A stretch of 40,807 nt of DNA from positions 1 through 40,807 of the forward strand of contig DASZDK010000019.1 of NCBI GenBank assembly GCA_035942035.1, written 5' to 3'. Positions 1 through 7,385 of the stretch are shown in pieces; position 1 is the stretch's first letter; every line of letters starts with the position of its first letter. The position numbers were made by a program, and so were the translations under genes. Source of the stretch: JAHWJR01 sp035942035. GTDB lineage: Bacteria; Actinomycetota; Acidimicrobiia; Acidimicrobiales; CADCSY01. Under the pieces are notes generated by a model, which saw only the letters and a list, made by a program, of their open reading frames with translations, was not told the DNA's origin and did not search any database.

Positions 1-1
1 G

Positions 2-94
2 GCGGCCGCCACGCTGCTCCCCCTCGCCCTCGGCCTGGCGCTGGCGGCCGCCGGCGGGTGGCGCTTCGTGCACCGCGACCTGCGCCTACCGTGA
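2..94 (+). CDS. 3' end of an integral membrane protein gene (truncated by the window edge)
   Basis: Only the last 30 codons are inside the window. They encode a hydrophobic Ala/Leu/Gly helix followed by a short basic tail (WRFVHRDLRLP) and a TGA stop. One C-terminal membrane helix with a positive cytoplasmic tail is common in transporter permeases, but too little is visible to assign a family. The stop overlaps a GTG start of the next gene in the four bases GTGA at 91-94, so the two genes are probably co-translated. Confidence 0.5.
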   Translation, partial: AAATLLPLALGLALAAAGGWRFVHRDLRLP

Positions 95-534
95 GGGTGA
101 TGGCCAGGGTCAAAGACGTGCTGTTCCGCCTGGGGACGTCGCTGCACCGCACCGTCCTGCGAGCCACCGGCGGGCGGGTAGGGGGCCGGGCCGGCGGCAT
201 GCCGGTCGTGCTGCTCACCACCACCGGCCGCAGGAGCGGGGCCCGGCGTACCACCGTGTTGACGTCACCGGTCCAGGATGAGGAACGCGTCGTGCTGGTG
301 GCGTCCTACGGCGGTGACGACCGCCATCCCGCCTGGTACCTCAACCTTCGAGAGCACCCCGAAGTCCAGCTGACCATGGACGGCCGTAGCCGGTCCATGC
401 GTGCCCGCGTCGCCTCGGACGAGGAGAGGGCCGCCCTGTGGCCCCGGGTCGTCGCCCGCTACGGGGGCTACCAGCGCTACCAGGAGCGGACGGGCCGGGA
501 CATCCCGCTCGTCATCCTGGAACCACGACCCTGA
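91..534 (+). CDS. Deazaflavin (F420)-dependent nitroreductase family protein, Ddn-like
   Basis: About 147 residues, a normal length for the small split-barrel proteins related to mycobacterial Ddn, which use reduced F420 as hydride donor. What is seen: the family motif TTTGRRSGARRTTVL at about residues 43-57, a central ASYGG segment, and HPAWYLNL at about 82-89, followed by a region ending in PLVILEP. The actual substrate cannot be predicted. I chose GTG 91 because it overlaps the preceding stop as GTGA; ATG 100 is the alternative. F420 use is typical of actinomycetes and supports the taxonomic inference. Confidence 0.85.
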   Translation: MRVMARVKDVLFRLGTSLHRTVLRATGGRVGGRAGGMPVVLLTTTGRRSGARRTTVLTSPVQDEERVVLVASYGGDDRHPAWYLNLREHPEVQLTMDGRSRSMRARVASDEERAALWPRVVARYGGYQRYQERTGRDIPLVILEPRP

Positions 535-830
535 TCTGGGCGAGGAGCGCCTGGACGGTGCCGTCCATGAGGGGTACTCGAGCCCGACGGTGACGTCGGA
601 GCTCCTCCCGGTGGAGGACAACGACCAACCGGCACCGCTGGAGAGGAGCACGTCGAGCTCATCACCAATGCCGGCGCCGCTGGGACCCTGTCGAACTCCT
701 GGGTCGACGAGCGGAAGGCGGTGGGGGCGAGATGACCGGACTCCCCTGCTGGAGGCGGAGCCCGACTACGGCGACGAGCTCGTCCGCACGGAGTGACATG
801 CCCTGACGCCTGCCCCGGCGGGGCCGCTGG
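535..830. other. Intergenic stretch with no supportable gene
   Basis: About 296 bp between two genes that converge here. Short open frames exist on both strands, but none has a convincing ribosome binding site, family motif or hydrophobic pattern. A degraded gene cannot be excluded. Confidence 0.4.
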
Positions 831-1310
831 TCAGCCGATGGGAAGCGAGCCCTTGGCCTCCGCCGCTCGCCGGCGAGCGCGCTCGGCCGCCTTCTTGGTG
901 CGCCAGGCGACCGAGGGCTCTCCCTCGGTGTCGAACATGGCAAGGACGAGGCCGCCGAGGATGCCGACATTCTTCAGGAACTGCGTCTGCTGCTGGGTCC
1001 TGGCCCCGGGGTCGTCCTCTTCCCAGAAGGAATGGCCGGCCAGCGTGGTGGGCACCAGCGAGCCGGCCAGCGCGGCGGCGGCCAGCCGGGGGAACCGGCC
1101 GATGGCCAGCAGCACGCCGGCCACCACCTGCACGCCGGCGTTGACCTTGACCAGCTGCTCGGTGTCGTCGACCGGGAGCGATTCGGTCACCTCGTCCGGG
1201 AGCGACTCCGCCATGGCCACGCGAGGGCCAGGATTGCGCAACGTGTCGATGCCGCTGCTGACGAACACCGCCGCCAGTAGGGGTCGAGCGATCCGACTGG
1301 TCACGCTCAT
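831..1310 (-). CDS. DoxX family membrane protein
   Basis: About 159 residues from ATG 1310. The N-terminal pattern (ARPLLAAVFVSSGIDTLRNP) is that of DoxX proteins, in which a first helix is followed by a conserved G-x-x-x-L segment. Further helices are visible at VNAGVQVVAGVLLAIGRF, AAAALAGSLVPTTLAGH and the NVGILGGLVLAMFD region. A hydrophilic Arg/Lys/Glu-rich tail follows. DoxX proteins are small four-helix membrane proteins; some are linked to thiosulfate or redox homeostasis, but no function is specific enough to assign here. The next gene on the same strand (the thioredoxin-fold protein) lies upstream in transcription, 90 bp away. Confidence 0.85.
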   Translation of the reverse strand: MSVTSRIARPLLAAVFVSSGIDTLRNPGPRVAMAESLPDEVTESLPVDDTEQLVKVNAGVQVVAGVLLAIGRFPRLAAAALAGSLVPTTLAGHSFWEEDDPGARTQQQTQFLKNVGILGGLVLAMFDTEGEPSVAWRTKKAAERARRRAAEAKGSLPIG

Positions 1311-1400
1311 CGGACTGGTCCAGTAGGTGCGGTCACGGGCCCGTCCTACCCGAGTCGACGAGCAGTGCAACCACCGGCGCCCGGGATCCGTCGGCGTGGC

Positions 1401-1919
1401 TCAGGTCTGGCCGATGCGCATCCCGCCGCTCATGGTGCCGTGCTCGGGGAGCGTCACGGCGCACGGCACGTCGGGTACACCGCACTCCGGGCAGCTGATG
1501 GCGATGTTGAGCAAGGTGCCGAGCACCTGTTCGTGGTCGGGGAACTCGTGCCCGGGGCCGGCGTCGGCCCGGGTGAAGAGCTGCCCGAAGCGGTCGGCCA
1601 CGGCCACCACCGGCTCGTCCCCCGACGAGAGGAGGGAGCGGAGGACGCCGTCGTCGACCACGGCCGGGACCGGAAGTGGTGGCGTTCCCCGCCACTGCGG
1701 CCCCACCACGGCCACCACGTCGGCTTTCTCGACGCTGAACCGGTCGGCGATGGCGGACAGCGCCGTCAGGTGGGCGCTGCAGTCGTCACACGGCTCAGGA
1801 TGGGTGAGCACCAACACGTGCGAGCGCTTTCGGTTGGGACCCACGGGCGCGGCGCCGTCACCGGCGAGCAACGGCAGCCGGAGCGCGGGAAGGATGTCAC
1901 CGGGCAGCAACGTGGTCAT
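1401..1919 (-). CDS. Thioredoxin-fold (redoxin/AhpC-TSA-like) protein
   Basis: About 172 residues from ATG 1919; translation from the upstream GTG would add a short unlikely leader. The start (TTLLPGDILPALRLPLL) resembles the peroxiredoxin/redoxin entry strand with its G-D-x-x-P motif. A strand ending LVLTHPEPC leads into a C44-D-D-C47 pair placed where a thioredoxin-type active site would be, and a second CPEC motif lies near the C-terminus. This suggests a thiol-disulfide or peroxide-related role in the cytoplasm. The C-terminal Cys-rich segment could also bind a metal. Assignment below fold level is uncertain. Confidence 0.6.
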   Translation of the reverse strand: MTTLLPGDILPALRLPLLAGDGAAPVGPNRKRSHVLVLTHPEPCDDCSAHLTALSAIADRFSVEKADVVAVVGPQWRGTPPLPVPAVVDDGVLRSLLSSGDEPVVAVADRFGQLFTRADAGPGHEFPDHEQVLGTLLNIAISCPECGVPDVPCAVTLPEHGTMSGGMRIGQT

Positions 1920-1956
1920 GTTCCCGGTATAGCAACCGTGCGGCATCCTGACGAGT

Positions 1957-2562
1957 GTGGAGGGACACGTCCTGGTGGTCGCGTGGTACCTGGAGATGAC
2001 CGACGCAACCCAACTGCGGCCGGCCGGCCCGCCCCGCGTCGACGCCCGGTTCCGGCAGGCGGCACCAGACCCGGTGTCGAGCCGGCGGTTCTACGAGCAG
2101 GTGGGGAAGGACTGGTCGTGGACCGATCGCCGTTGTTGGAGCACGCAGGAGTGGGAGGCGTGGGTCGGCGGCCCCGGCTACGAGATGTGGGTGGCAGAGG
2201 TGGCGGGCGAGCCGGTCGGCTACCTGGAGCTCGACGGCGGTCCGGGAGGCGACGTGGACGTGGCCTACCTCGGCATCCTGCCCGGCTTCACCGGGCTGGG
2301 GCTCGGCGGGTCGCTGCTCACCGCCGGGGTGGACCGGGCGTGGCGGCGGGGCGCCGACCGGATCCGGGTGCACACCTGCAGCCTCGACGCCCGCCACGCC
2401 CGGGCCAACTACCTGGCCCGGGGCTTTCGTGTCTACGACTTCGTGGTGCAGAGGAGTGCCCGGGCGCCGGAGGGCGCCGGCGAGCCCGGGCCCCCGGGAA
2501 GCACGGGAACTCAGCCACCGGGTCGGCCCACCTCCCGCAAGCCGGCGCCGGGGACCGGATAG
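1957..2562 (+). CDS. GNAT family N-acetyltransferase
   Basis: About 201 residues from GTG 1957. WYLEMTDATQLRPA near the N-terminus, MWVAEVAGEPVGYLEL (strands beta2-beta3), VAYLGILPGFTGLGLGGSLL (acetyl-CoA pyrophosphate loop, variant of Q/RxxGxG/A) and HARANYLARGFRVYDFV (C-terminal strand pair) follow GNAT order. The conserved WYLEM box begins before ATG 1996, which favours the GTG. The acceptor substrate is unknown. The proline-rich C-terminal tail (about 35 residues) overlaps the end of the opposite-strand gene by 52 bp, so it may be an unconserved extension. Confidence 0.85.
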   Translation: MEGHVLVVAWYLEMTDATQLRPAGPPRVDARFRQAAPDPVSSRRFYEQVGKDWSWTDRRCWSTQEWEAWVGGPGYEMWVAEVAGEPVGYLELDGGPGGDVDVAYLGILPGFTGLGLGGSLLTAGVDRAWRRGADRIRVHTCSLDARHARANYLARGFRVYDFVVQRSARAPEGAGEPGPPGSTGTQPPGRPTSRKPAPGTG

Positions 2563-3104
2563 GGCTGCACCCGGTCGCGCCACGCCCGGGACCCCTCGAT
2601 CGCCCGCTTGACCAGTTCGGTGGAGAAGTGGGCGGCGCCATGGGCCGCGGTGGACAGATCGATCAGCAGCTTGCCCTTGAGGAAGGGGTCACCGCCGCGA
2701 TCGCCCCAGCGCCCATAGCGCACCCGGTGCCCCAGGGTGAGCTCCCACGGTCCGAGCACGAGCCAGCGAGCCCCGGGCACGTCGTGAACCACCAGATAGC
2801 CGCCTCCGCCCTGCCAGACCACCCGGCGGTACACCGTCTCGTCGACGATGAACAGGTCGCGCTCGGACAGCTCCGGCCACAGCTCCTGCACGCCCCGGGA
2901 GTACCGCTGCCGCTTCTCCTTGACGTCGACGGTGACCGGCATGCCCCGGTAGTGGAAGGAGAAATCGAGGTCGAAGCCTGCCGTGCGGTCTTCGACGGCG
3001 TGGAGGCTCGGGTCTCGGCGGAGCTCCTCGGCCACGAACGCCTCGACGGCGCGAGCGCCCGAGAGGTCCCGCCCCCAGTCCTCCTGCCGCCGGGCCCGCG
3101 CCAC
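2511..3104 (-). CDS. Hypothetical protein with a possible PD-(D/E)XK nuclease-like core
   Basis: About 197 residues from GTG 3104; the start is uncertain because the frame stays open upstream into the next gene. After an N-terminal helix (AVEAFVAEELRRD, Glu21) comes FDLDFSFHYRG and then VTVDVKEKRQRY, i.e. Asp45/Asp47 followed by D60-V-K62. An acidic residue, a hairpin and then D-x-K is the active-site layout of PD-(D/E)XK nucleases, so a nuclease fold is a reasonable inference, but motif evidence alone is weak. Several tryptophans and a GGGGYLVVHD segment follow. The 3' end overlaps the GNAT gene convergently. Alternative: an uncharacterised actinobacterial protein with no nuclease activity. 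Confidence 0.55.
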   Translation of the reverse strand: MARARRQEDWGRDLSGARAVEAFVAEELRRDPSLHAVEDRTAGFDLDFSFHYRGMPVTVDVKEKRQRYSRGVQELWPELSERDLFIVDETVYRRVVWQGGGGYLVVHDVPGARWLVLGPWELTLGHRVRYGRWGDRGGDPFLKGKLLIDLSTAAHGAAHFSTELVKRAIEGSRAWRDRVQPYPVPGAGLREVGRPGG

Positions 3105-3186
3105 CCCCGCAGGGTAGGCGGGGGCGACGCTGCGGAGTCCGCCAGGCGGAGCAGCGACGAGGACTGGTGCGGCTCCGAGCCACGGA

Positions 3187-3208
3187 CGCCGGCGGATGAT
3201 CGCCGGCG
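3187..3208 (-). terminator. Palindromic hairpin just after the CBS-domain gene
   Basis: Two copies of CGCCGGCG separated by GATGAT form a perfect 8-bp GC stem with a 6-nt loop. It starts about 20 bp past the stop of the leftward CBS-domain gene, where a terminator is expected. There is no T-run, as is common in very GC-rich genomes. Confidence 0.45.
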
Positions 3209-3228
3209 AATGAGTGTCGCCGCCGGCC

Positions 3229-3618
3229 TCAGAGCGAGACGGTGAGCTCCTGGAGCAGGCCGACCACCAGGTCGCGCATGGAGAACACGCCGAACAGCTC
3301 ACCCTGCTCGTCGACGACCACCAGGTGGCGGAAGCCCTTCTCCCGCATGAACCGGGCGGCCTCGAGCAGGTCGAGCGACGGACTCACGGTCCGCAGGCTG
3401 CGCATCACGATCTCGCCGACGGTGACCTCGGCCGGGTCGATCCCCCGGGCGATGATCCGCAGCGAGTCACGGTCGGTGATGATCCCCGAGGCCTTGCGGT
3501 CTTTGATCACCACGGCTGAGCCCACGCCCCGTTCCATCATCCACACGGCGGCGTCGGCGAGGGTGTCGCTCTCCTCCACCGTCAGTACGGCTCGCGTGAC
3601 GAGCGGCCCGATCTCCAT
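3229..3618 (-). CDS. CBS-domain-pair protein
   Basis: About 129 residues from ATG 3618. Two CBS repeats are visible: the first covers IGPLVTRAVLTVEESDTLADAAVWMMERGVGSAVVIKDRKASGIITDRD, the second TVGEIVMRSLRTVSPSLDLLEAARFMREKGFRHLVVVDEQGELFGVFSMRD. Each shows the typical hydrophobic strand, the G-x-x-T/S-x-x-D turn and the following helix. Stand-alone CBS pairs bind adenine nucleotides and act as regulatory sensors; the partner is not evident. It is divergent from the NuoF-like gene, with which it shares a 116-bp intergenic region that should hold both promoters. Confidence 0.9.
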   Translation of the reverse strand: MEIGPLVTRAVLTVEESDTLADAAVWMMERGVGSAVVIKDRKASGIITDRDSLRIIARGIDPAEVTVGEIVMRSLRTVSPSLDLLEAARFMREKGFRHLVVVDEQGELFGVFSMRDLVVGLLQELTVSL

Positions 3619-3734
3619 CGCTTCCCCCTTGGTCGGCGGTACCGTCGCCGCGGTCGGCGCGGGAACGCACTCTACCGACACCGTGTAGCGCACGACTTCG
3701 TGAAGACAGGCACAAGAAAGGTAGCGTTTGGATC

Positions 3735-5144
3735 GTGGCTCTCGTGCACCGGGTGCTCTACCCGCAACCGATCATCTCCCTGGACGACTACGTCACCCGC
3801 GGTGGCGGCAAGGGGATCCAGGCGGCGAACCAGATGGAATCCGCGCAGATCATCGAGCGGGTGAAGGAGTCGGGCCTTCGCGGTCGCGGCGGCGCCGGCT
3901 TTCCCACCGGGCTGAAGTGGCGCACGGTGGCCGACAACCGCTCGGCGGTGGCCCCGACCACGGTCATCGTCAACGCCGCCGAGGGAGAGCCGGGCACCTT
4001 CAAGGACCGCACCATCCTGCGCCGCAACCCGTACGTGGTGCTCGAGGGGGCCATCATCGCCGCCCGGGCCGTCGGCGCTGACCTCGTCCTCGTCGCCACC
4101 AAGCGGTCGTTCGCCGGTGAGGTCGAGCGACTGCGCTCCGCCATCGAGGAGATCGAGGACGCTGGCTGGAACGACGGGATCGCCCTCACCGTCTTCGAGG
4201 GGCCCGACGAGTACCTCTACGGCGAGGAGAGCGCCCTGCTCGAGACCATCGACGGGCGTTGGCCGTTCCCTCGGGTGGTCCCCACCTTCCGCCGGGGCCT
4301 GGCCACGGCGGCCGGCCCTGACGACCCGGTGACGCCGGCGCTGGTCAACAACACCGAGACGCTGGCCAACGTGGCCCGCATCGTCGCCAGAGGCCCCGCC
4401 TGGTTCCGCACCATGGGCACCGAGGAGTCGCCGGGGACGATGGTGTGCACCGTCACCGGGAACACCCGCCGCCACGGCGTCGGCGAGGTGCCCCTGGGGA
4501 CACCGCTGGGCGAGGTGATCGACGACGTGGGGGGCGGGCCCCGGCCCGGCCGGCACGTGAAGGCCGTGGTCTCCGGGGTGGCCAACGCCATCATCCCCGG
4601 TGACAAGCTCGACACGCCGGTGAGCTACGAGGGGCTCTCGGCGATCGGCAGCGGGCTCGGTTCGGCCAGCTTCGTCGTGCTCGACGACACCGCCGACATG
4701 ATCGCGGTGGCCGCCGGCGTGGCCCGCTTCCTGGCGGTCGAGTCGTGCGGCCAGTGCATGCCGTGCAAGCTCGACGGCATGACCCTGGCGGACCACTTGG
4801 CCAAGGTCTCTGCCTCCGAGGCGCGCGAGCACGACTACGAGGTGATCCGAAAGCGGATCGGCACCGTCACCGAGCGCTCACGCTGCTACCTGGCCACCCA
4901 GCAGCAGGTGGTCATCGAGAGCATCCTCGAGCACTTCGGGCACGAGATCGACGAGCACTTGGCCCGCACCCGCGAGCCGGTGGAGCCGCACCTCGTCGCC
5001 GAGTTGGTCGACATCCGCAACGGGCAGGCGGTCATCGACGGACGCCACCAGTCCAAGCAGCCCGACTGGACCTACAACGACCGCTACTCAGGCACCGTGC
5101 CAGTCGAGCTGTACCACGCCCTCACGCCGCCCTGGCGGGCGTAG
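3735..5144 (+). CDS. NuoF-like NADH dehydrogenase flavoprotein (stand-alone)
   Basis: 469 residues from GTG 3735, preceded by a weak GAAAGG ribosome site. Motifs in order: the glycine-rich NADH/FMN loop GLRGRGGAGFPTGLKW (residues 48-62), VNAAEGEPGTFKDR (FMN binding), YGEESALLETIDG, LVNNTETLANV, an SLBB-like segment, and an N3-type [4Fe-4S] site C338-x2-C341-x2-C344 with the fourth Cys at 384. The expected role is NADH oxidation with electron transfer through FMN and Fe-S. NuoE, NuoG and the membrane subunits are not adjacent, so the partner is unknown. A C-terminal extension of about 50 residues after the Fe-S domain lacks recognisable cysteines. It ends six bases from a convergent gene. Confidence 0.9.
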   Translation: MALVHRVLYPQPIISLDDYVTRGGGKGIQAANQMESAQIIERVKESGLRGRGGAGFPTGLKWRTVADNRSAVAPTTVIVNAAEGEPGTFKDRTILRRNPYVVLEGAIIAARAVGADLVLVATKRSFAGEVERLRSAIEEIEDAGWNDGIALTVFEGPDEYLYGEESALLETIDGRWPFPRVVPTFRRGLATAAGPDDPVTPALVNNTETLANVARIVARGPAWFRTMGTEESPGTMVCTVTGNTRRHGVGEVPLGTPLGEVIDDVGGGPRPGRHVKAVVSGVANAIIPGDKLDTPVSYEGLSAIGSGLGSASFVVLDDTADMIAVAAGVARFLAVESCGQCMPCKLDGMTLADHLAKVSASEAREHDYEVIRKRIGTVTERSRCYLATQQQVVIESILEHFGHEIDEHLARTREPVEPHLVAELVDIRNGQAVIDGRHQSKQPDWTYNDRYSGTVPVELYHALTPPWRA

Positions 5145-5150
5145 CAGCGC

Positions 5151-5483
5151 TCAGCTCGGCGCCGCCGCCCGCTCGTCCTCGTCAGCCAGGTCCCGCCCGG
5201 CCCAGAAGCCACCGAAGGGCACGGCGGCGAGCAGCACCACCACGAGGGTGCGCCACAGGCCCCAGCCCTGCCCCTCACGGATGAGCAGCACCAGCAACAG
5301 GTACACGAGGAAGGCGATGCCGTGGACCGGCCCCAGGAGCCCGATGAAGTCGGGGCCGTCGAGGAGTCGGTAGAGCACCACGGCGGCGAGGAGCACCAGG
5401 TAGGTGGCCGCCTCCACGTAGGCGACGACGCGAAAGGCGCCGGTCGGGCCGCGGGACTGCGTAGGGCTGCCGGAGCTCTCCAT
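5151..5483 (-). CDS. DUF3817 family membrane protein
   Basis: About 110 residues from ATG 5483. Three hydrophobic helices are visible: AFRVVAYVEAATYLVLLAAVVLY, GPVHGIAFLVYLLLVLLI and LWRTLVVVLLAAVPFGGF. The segments RVVAYVEAATYL and GPVHGIAFLVYL are typical of the short DUF3817 family, found as single proteins or fused to transporters; its biochemical role is not known. It sits between nuoF-like and qcrC on the opposite strand, and its 5' end is divergent from the long upstream frame of qcrC. Confidence 0.85.
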   Translation of the reverse strand: MESSGSPTQSRGPTGAFRVVAYVEAATYLVLLAAVVLYRLLDGPDFIGLLGPVHGIAFLVYLLLVLLIREGQGWGLWRTLVVVLLAAVPFGGFWAGRDLADEDERAAAPS

Positions 5484-5688
5484 GATCGACGAGTATGGCC
5501 GTCCGACCGGCGCACCGGCCATCCACGAGGAAGCGCGGATTTCCCTGTTGCCGCGGGGATTGGCGCGTTACTGTCGGCCGGCGATGGGGCGGGGGAGGCT
5601 CCGGACGTATCCAGCGGTGACGGACAGCCGTCGCAAGCGGCCGGGTCCGGGTCGTTCGGCCGGCGCCGAAGCGGGGCAACCGCCGCCG

Positions 5689-6465
5689 ATGACGCCGCGC
5701 CGTCCAGCCCGCCGCCCTCCGGCGGTCCTGCTGGTGGCCCCTCTCCTGGTGGTCCTGGCCACGCCCTTGCTCGGTGGTCACCGCTCGGCCGGAGCGCAGT
5801 CCGAAGCAGCGTCGGGGGCCGAGGCCGGGGGCCAGGTCGAGGCCGAACAGACGTACCTGGCCGACTGCGCCAGCTGCCACGGCGCTGACGGCCGGGGCAC
5901 CAACCGGGGCCCGACCCTGGTGAGCGTGGGGAAGGCGTCCACGTACTACTACCTCAGCACCGGGCGCATGCCCATCGAGGAGCCGAACGCCAAGATCGAT
6001 CGGGCCGACCCCGCCTACTCTCCGGAGCTGATCGAGGCGCTCGTCGAGTACGTCGACGGGTTCGGCGGGGGCGGGCCGGATCTTCCTCACCTGGCGCCGG
6101 AGGAGGCCGACCTGGGCAAGGGCGGGAGGGTGTACCGGGCGCAGTGCGCCTCCTGCCACACCACCGCGGGAGGCGGCGGCGCCCTGCTGCGCCAGGAGGC
6201 GCCCCCCGTGTACCACGCCACACCGGCCGAGACCGCGGCCGCCATCCGGGTGGGCCCGGGGACCATGCCGGCGTTCGGAGAGGCGGCGCTGACCGACGAG
6301 GAGCTGAACGACGTGGTGGCCTACGTGGAGTATCTCTCCAGTCCTCAGGACCGAGGCGGCCAGCCCCTCTGGCACCTGGGGCCGCTGATCGAGGGGCTGG
6401 TCGGTTGGGTGGTCGGCATGGGGCTGCTCGTCCTTCTGGCCTTGTGGATCGGGAAGCCGACGTGA
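5689..6465 (+). CDS. qcrC: Dihaem cytochrome c subunit of the cytochrome bc1 complex
   Basis: About 258 residues from ATG 5689; an in-frame GTG at 5617 is the alternative start. An Arg-rich N-terminus precedes a signal-anchor helix. Two c-type haem sites follow, C60-A-S-C63-H64 and C153-A-S-C156-H157, each with a downstream Met-containing motif (GRMP and GTMPAFG) likely to supply the sixth ligand. A C-terminal helix (LVGWVVGMGLLVLLALWIG) anchors the protein. This is the actinobacterial QcrC design, where a membrane dihaem protein replaces cytochrome c1 and soluble cytochrome c. The stop overlaps the qcrA start as GTGA and lies inside a 27-bp tandem repeat. Confidence 0.93.
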   Translation: MTPRRPARRPPAVLLVAPLLVVLATPLLGGHRSAGAQSEAASGAEAGGQVEAEQTYLADCASCHGADGRGTNRGPTLVSVGKASTYYYLSTGRMPIEEPNAKIDRADPAYSPELIEALVEYVDGFGGGGPDLPHLAPEEADLGKGGRVYRAQCASCHTTAGGGGALLRQEAPPVYHATPAETAAAIRVGPGTMPAFGEAALTDEELNDVVAYVEYLSSPQDRGGQPLWHLGPLIEGLVGWVVGMGLLVLLALWIGKPT

Positions 6466-6561
6466 CCGGCGACGACCGCCAAGCCGACGTGACCGGCGAC
6501 GACCGCCAAGCCGACGTGGTGGGCGACGACGCCGAAGCCGACGTGACCGGGGACGACCGCA
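6454..6561 (+). repeat. Four tandem copies of a 27-bp unit across the qcrC/qcrA junction
   Basis: Copies occupy 6454-6480, 6481-6507, 6508-6534 and 6535-6561. The first two are identical, the fourth differs at two positions and the third is more diverged. The unit is nine codons, so the qcrA frame reads VTGDDRQAD, VTGDDRQAD, VVGDDAEAD, VTGDDRNAE. Copy 1 supplies the last codons and stop of qcrC and the GTG start of qcrA. Every later copy also carries an in-frame GTG. Confidence 0.95.
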
Positions 6562-7385
6562 ACGCCGAGCGGATGGCCGCCGGCGGCTTCGCCGTGTGTG
6601 TCGTGGCCGCCCTGGCCCTCGCCCTCGTCTACCGGCGAGGAGGACAGCCGCAGCTCGAGGGGGCCCTGCTCGCCGTGGCCCTCGGCGGCCTGGGGTTCGG
6701 CCTGGTGACGTGGGCCCGCCGGGTCCTGCCCCATCAGGAGGAGTTCGAGGACCGGGAGACGCTGCCCACGACCGACGAGGAGCGTCGCCAGGTCCACGAC
6801 ACCGTCGGGGCCGACGAGGTGATCGCCCGCCGGCCGCTGCTGATCCGCATGCTCGGGGCCGCGGTGGGGGCGCTCGGCGTGGCTGCCCTGTTCCCCATCC
6901 GCTCCCTGGGCCCGCACCCGGGGAACACGCTGGAGCGCACGCCCTGGGAGAGGGGCCGTCGGCTGGTCAACGCCGAGGGGCATCCGGTCCGCGCTGCCGA
7001 CATCCCCCTCGACGGCTTGGTGACGGTGTTCCCCGAGGGCGAGGTCGGCTCGTCCGACGGCCAAGCGGTGCTGATCCGGGTGGGGCGAGGGCTGATCAAG
7101 GCCGTTCCTGCTCGCGAGGACTGGGCACCCGAAGGCCTGATCGCCTTCTCCAAGGTGTGCACCCACGCCGGGTGCCCCGTGGGGCTGTACCAGGCCGATG
7201 TCCACCAGCTCCTGTGCCCCTGCCACCAGTCGGCCTTCGACGTCCTGCGGGCGGCGCAGCCGGTCTTCGGGCCAGCCGCCCGGCCCCTCCCGCAGCTACC
7301 GCTGAACATCGACGCCGAGGGCTTCCTGACCGCCGGCGGTGACTTCTCTGCGCCCGTCGGCCCGGCATGGTGGGCCCGCCGGTGA
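6462..7385 (+). CDS. qcrA: Rieske iron-sulfur subunit of the cytochrome bc1 complex
   Basis: 307 residues if started at GTG 6462, which overlaps the qcrC stop as GTGA. The N-terminus is a repetitive acidic segment encoded by the 27-bp repeat. Three membrane helices follow (about residues 38-54, 63-80 and 127-145), as in actinobacterial QcrA, unlike the single-helix mitochondrial type. The [2Fe-2S] ligands are C233-T-H235 and C252-P-C254-H255, with C238 and C254 as the stabilising disulfide pair. The protein would pass electrons from menaquinol at QcrB to QcrC. The gene ends in a GTGA overlap with ctaC. The true start could be any of several in-frame GTG codons in the repeat. Confidence 0.95.
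   Translation: MTGDDRQADVTGDDRQADVVGDDAEADVTGDDRNAERMAAGGFAVCVVAALALALVYRRGGQPQLEGALLAVALGGLGFGLVTWARRVLPHQEEFEDRETLPTTDEERRQVHDTVGADEVIARRPLLIRMLGAAVGALGVAALFPIRSLGPHPGNTLERTPWERGRRLVNAEGHPVRAADIPLDGLVTVFPEGEVGSSDGQAVLIRVGRGLIKAVPAREDWAPEGLIAFSKVCTHAGCPVGLYQADVHQLLCPCHQSAFDVLRAAQPVFGPAARPLPQLPLNIDAEGFLTAGGDFSAPVGPAWWARR

Noticed and set aside
1365..3245. Long rightward frame crossing the redoxin, GNAT and nuclease-like genes
   Set aside because: Low-complexity Arg/Gly/Pro/His composition, in a shadow frame of three better genes.
3672..4832. Long frame antisense to the nuoF-like gene
   Set aside because: No motif and shadow composition; the plus-strand gene has complete cofactor motifs.
6454..6561. 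Tandem repeat as a possible CRISPR array
   Set aside because: Units are directly contiguous without spacers, are coding, and no cas genes are present.
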